Part shown: positions 7,955 through 9,068 of the stretch, piece after piece
Layout of the letters: every line of letters begins with the position of its first letter
Position numbering within the stretch: the first letter of the stretch is position 1
Origin: Bacteroidota bacterium
GTDB lineage: Bacteria > Bacteroidota > Bacteroidia > Flavobacteriales_F > PHOS-HE28
Assembly: GCA_963169595.1 (NCBI GenBank)
Contig: CAUJFM010000032.1
Location: 1-9,068, forward strand
Direction of reading: 5' to 3'
DNA: 9,068 bases
The notes under the pieces: generated by a model
Told to the model about the DNA's origin: nothing
Database searches by the model: none
What the model saw: the letters and a program-made list of their open reading frames with translations, nothing else
Translations under genes and position numbers: made by a program

Positions 7955-8274
7955 TCCTCGTCCAGCAGGGTGCGACGAAGCTCAAGCAATTCCGCACGCG
8001 CCTTCCGATCACCGGTCACCAGGCACTGCAGGGCTCCCGCATCGCAGGCCCTCACCGCATCGGGTACGCGACCGAGCTCACCCAGCATCAGGGCCAGTTG
8101 GTAGTAGCTCGGCACATGGGCAGGGTCGTCGGCGAGCAGGGCTTCCAAGGCCCCGATGGCCGTGGTGAAGTCGCCCAAGCGCTTGTGCTCCAAGGCGATG
8201 GCATAGCGCAGGAAGGCGTCACCCGGCTCCTCGGCCAGCATGGCCATCAGTTGCTCCAATCGTTCGGCGCTCAT
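7951..8274 (-). CDS. Small tetratricopeptide-repeat protein
   Basis: 107-residue soluble protein made of TPR helices. One repeat spans about residues 4-37 (DAFLRYAIALEHKRLGDFTTAIGALEALLADDP has the A-x-x-x-x-x-G pattern) and a second about 38-71 (PSYYQLALMLGELGRVPDAVRACDAG), ending in a charged helix (KARAELLELRRTLLDEE). No signal peptide is seen. Similar free-standing TPR proteins of about 100 residues occur in Bacteroidota. It is the first gene of the minus-strand cluster, its stop overlaps the DUF218 start by 4 bp (ATGA), and it diverges from the redoxin gene across a 115-bp gap. Its binding partner is unknown. Confidence 0.87.
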   Translation of the reverse strand: MSAERLEQLMAMLAEEPGDAFLRYAIALEHKRLGDFTTAIGALEALLADDPAHVPSYYQLALMLGELGRVPDAVRACDAGALQCLVTGDRKARAELLELRRTLLDEE

Positions 8275-8389
8275 CGGCGTTCATGTCCCGTAGCACAGGC
8301 ACGCTCAGACACCTGCCACGACGGGACGGCGAATCTACGGACCCTCTTCCCCGGCAACCCCGAAGCCCATATTCCCGTATGACCGCGCG

Positions 8390-9068
8390 ATGTTCCAACG
8401 GATCCACCCGTTCACCTCGCTGGGGGTGCTGCTCACCGTGTTGTCGCCGGTGTTCCTGTTCACTGGTCACCCGCTGATCACCACCATCCTCCTGTTCCTG
8501 GCCCATGGCTTCGTCCTGCTGGAGTTCAAGAAGTACACCAGCCAGTACCAGTTCGCCATGATCCTGGTGACGGCGGTGGCGCAGGGCATCCTGCTTGATC
8601 TGAGCTATAACGCCTGGCCTTTGCTCACGCTGAGCATGCTGCTGGCCGGCACGGGCACCATTGTGCGCCAGGCCTGCATGCACCGGTTCACCTATGTGAA
8701 CCTGCTCTGGGTGGATACGGGCATCTCGCTCCTGGCCCTCGGGCTCTATGGCCTGGCCGTGCACGACCGACCCTATGCCCACGATCTGTGGCTGGCCCCG
8801 CTGCTGCCCATCGGCATGGCCGCCGGGCTCACCTTCAGCTATGTGCAGGATGCCCACCACATGCGCAAGCGCACCAAAGGCGGCTACCGGGTCCAGGTGG
8901 GGCAGGTGGCGCCCGACTTCACCCTGTCCGACCAGTTCGGTGTGCCGGTCACCCTGTCCGATCACCGCGGCCGTTATCCGGTGCTCTTGATCTTCGTGCG
9001 CGGCGATTGGTGCCCGGGTTGCCACATGATGCTGCGCACCTACGAGCGCGAGCGGCTACGCTTCCTGG
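8390..9068 (+). CDS. Polytopic membrane protein fused to a redoxin (AhpC/TSA-like) domain, partial at 3' end
   Basis: The frame opens at ATG 8390 and is uninterrupted to the right edge (226 full codons). Residues 1-155 are strongly hydrophobic, with about five or six membrane helices (roughly 8-25, 28-45, 55-73, 76-92, 104-123, 134-152) and no cleavable signal. A basic linker (MRKRTKGG, 158-165) precedes a thioredoxin-fold domain. That domain starts with VGQVAPDFTLSD (170-181) and reaches the active-site segment LLIFVRGDWCPGC at 199-211 (Cys208, Cys211), followed by HMMLRTYERER. The R-G-x-W-C-P-x-C form resembles PRX-like2/AhpC-TSA proteins more than TlpA. The basic linker suggests the redoxin domain faces the cytoplasm, but that depends on the helix count. 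The C-terminal remainder, which may hold more domains, is outside the window. No ribosome-binding site or -7 box was recognised in the 115-bp gap to the divergent TPR gene. Confidence 0.82.
   Translation, partial: MFQRIHPFTSLGVLLTVLSPVFLFTGHPLITTILLFLAHGFVLLEFKKYTSQYQFAMILVTAVAQGILLDLSYNAWPLLTLSMLLAGTGTIVRQACMHRFTYVNLLWVDTGISLLALGLYGLAVHDRPYAHDLWLAPLLPIGMAAGLTFSYVQDAHHMRKRTKGGYRVQVGQVAPDFTLSDQFGVPVTLSDHRGRYPVLLIFVRGDWCPGCHMMLRTYERERLRFL

Noticed and set aside
8919..8968. A short near-repeat (CACCCTGTCCGA) in the redoxin gene
   Set aside because: Two copies of a TLSD-type tetrapeptide in a beta-hairpin region account for it; there are no further copies and no regular spacing.
8219..9025. A 268-codon minus-strand open frame opposite the redoxin gene
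   Set aside because: The plus strand carries a clear membrane-redoxin protein in the same stretch. The minus frame is Gln/His/Gly-rich, without motifs, and overlaps the start of the TPR gene.

Overview
The window is GC-rich, gene-dense bacterial chromosome that looks like a high-GC member of the Bacteroidota, probably a Flavobacteriales-like lineage. Three signs point there: two exact copies of the Bacteroidota -7 promoter box TAnnTTTG (as TACTTTTG) in front of pckA and the S41-like gene, the general lack of strong Shine-Dalgarno sequences, and the gene content (LPP20 lipoproteins, ATP-type PEPCK, a small TPR protein, DUF423 and DUF962 membrane proteins). The taxonomic call is inference. There are no tRNA or rRNA genes, CRISPR arrays, insertion sequences, phage genes or attachment sites. 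The window reads as ordinary chromosome with some unusual protein architectures.

Left part, plus strand (1-2713). The 3' end of an unrecognised gene overlaps a 461-residue LPP20-type lipoprotein by ATGA. A second, shorter LPP20-like lipoprotein follows, and a perfect 13-bp hairpin ends the cluster. The three are probably one envelope operon. A DUF423 small membrane protein gene comes next.

Middle, plus strand (2714-5977). pckA (ATP-dependent phosphoenolpyruvate carboxykinase, gluconeogenesis) has its own promoter and a strong terminator. After it lies a secreted S41-family (C-terminal processing peptidase-like) protein with its own promoter. That promoter lies inside the longest reading frame and moves the start to 4520. 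The S41-like protein appears to have lost its catalytic serine and a conserved histidine.

Right part (5980-8274) is a compact minus-strand cluster. In transcription order it holds a small TPR protein, a membrane-anchored DUF218 (ElyC/SanA/YdcF-like) protein with a large inserted domain, a DinB-superfamily protein, and a DUF962 (Mpo1-like) membrane protein. Junctions are 4 bp overlapping, 20 bp and 2 bp apart, so the genes are probably co-transcribed. The cluster ends tail to tail with the S41-like gene, with only 2 bp between the stop codons.

Divergent from this cluster, at 8390, a polytopic membrane protein fused to a thioredoxin-fold redoxin domain (CPGC motif) begins and runs off the right edge.

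Most worth a second look are the inserted domain in the DUF218 protein, the apparently dead S41 protease, the membrane-redoxin fusion, and the extended promoter motif shared by pckA and the S41-like gene. I did not see a clear new defence system or mobile system.
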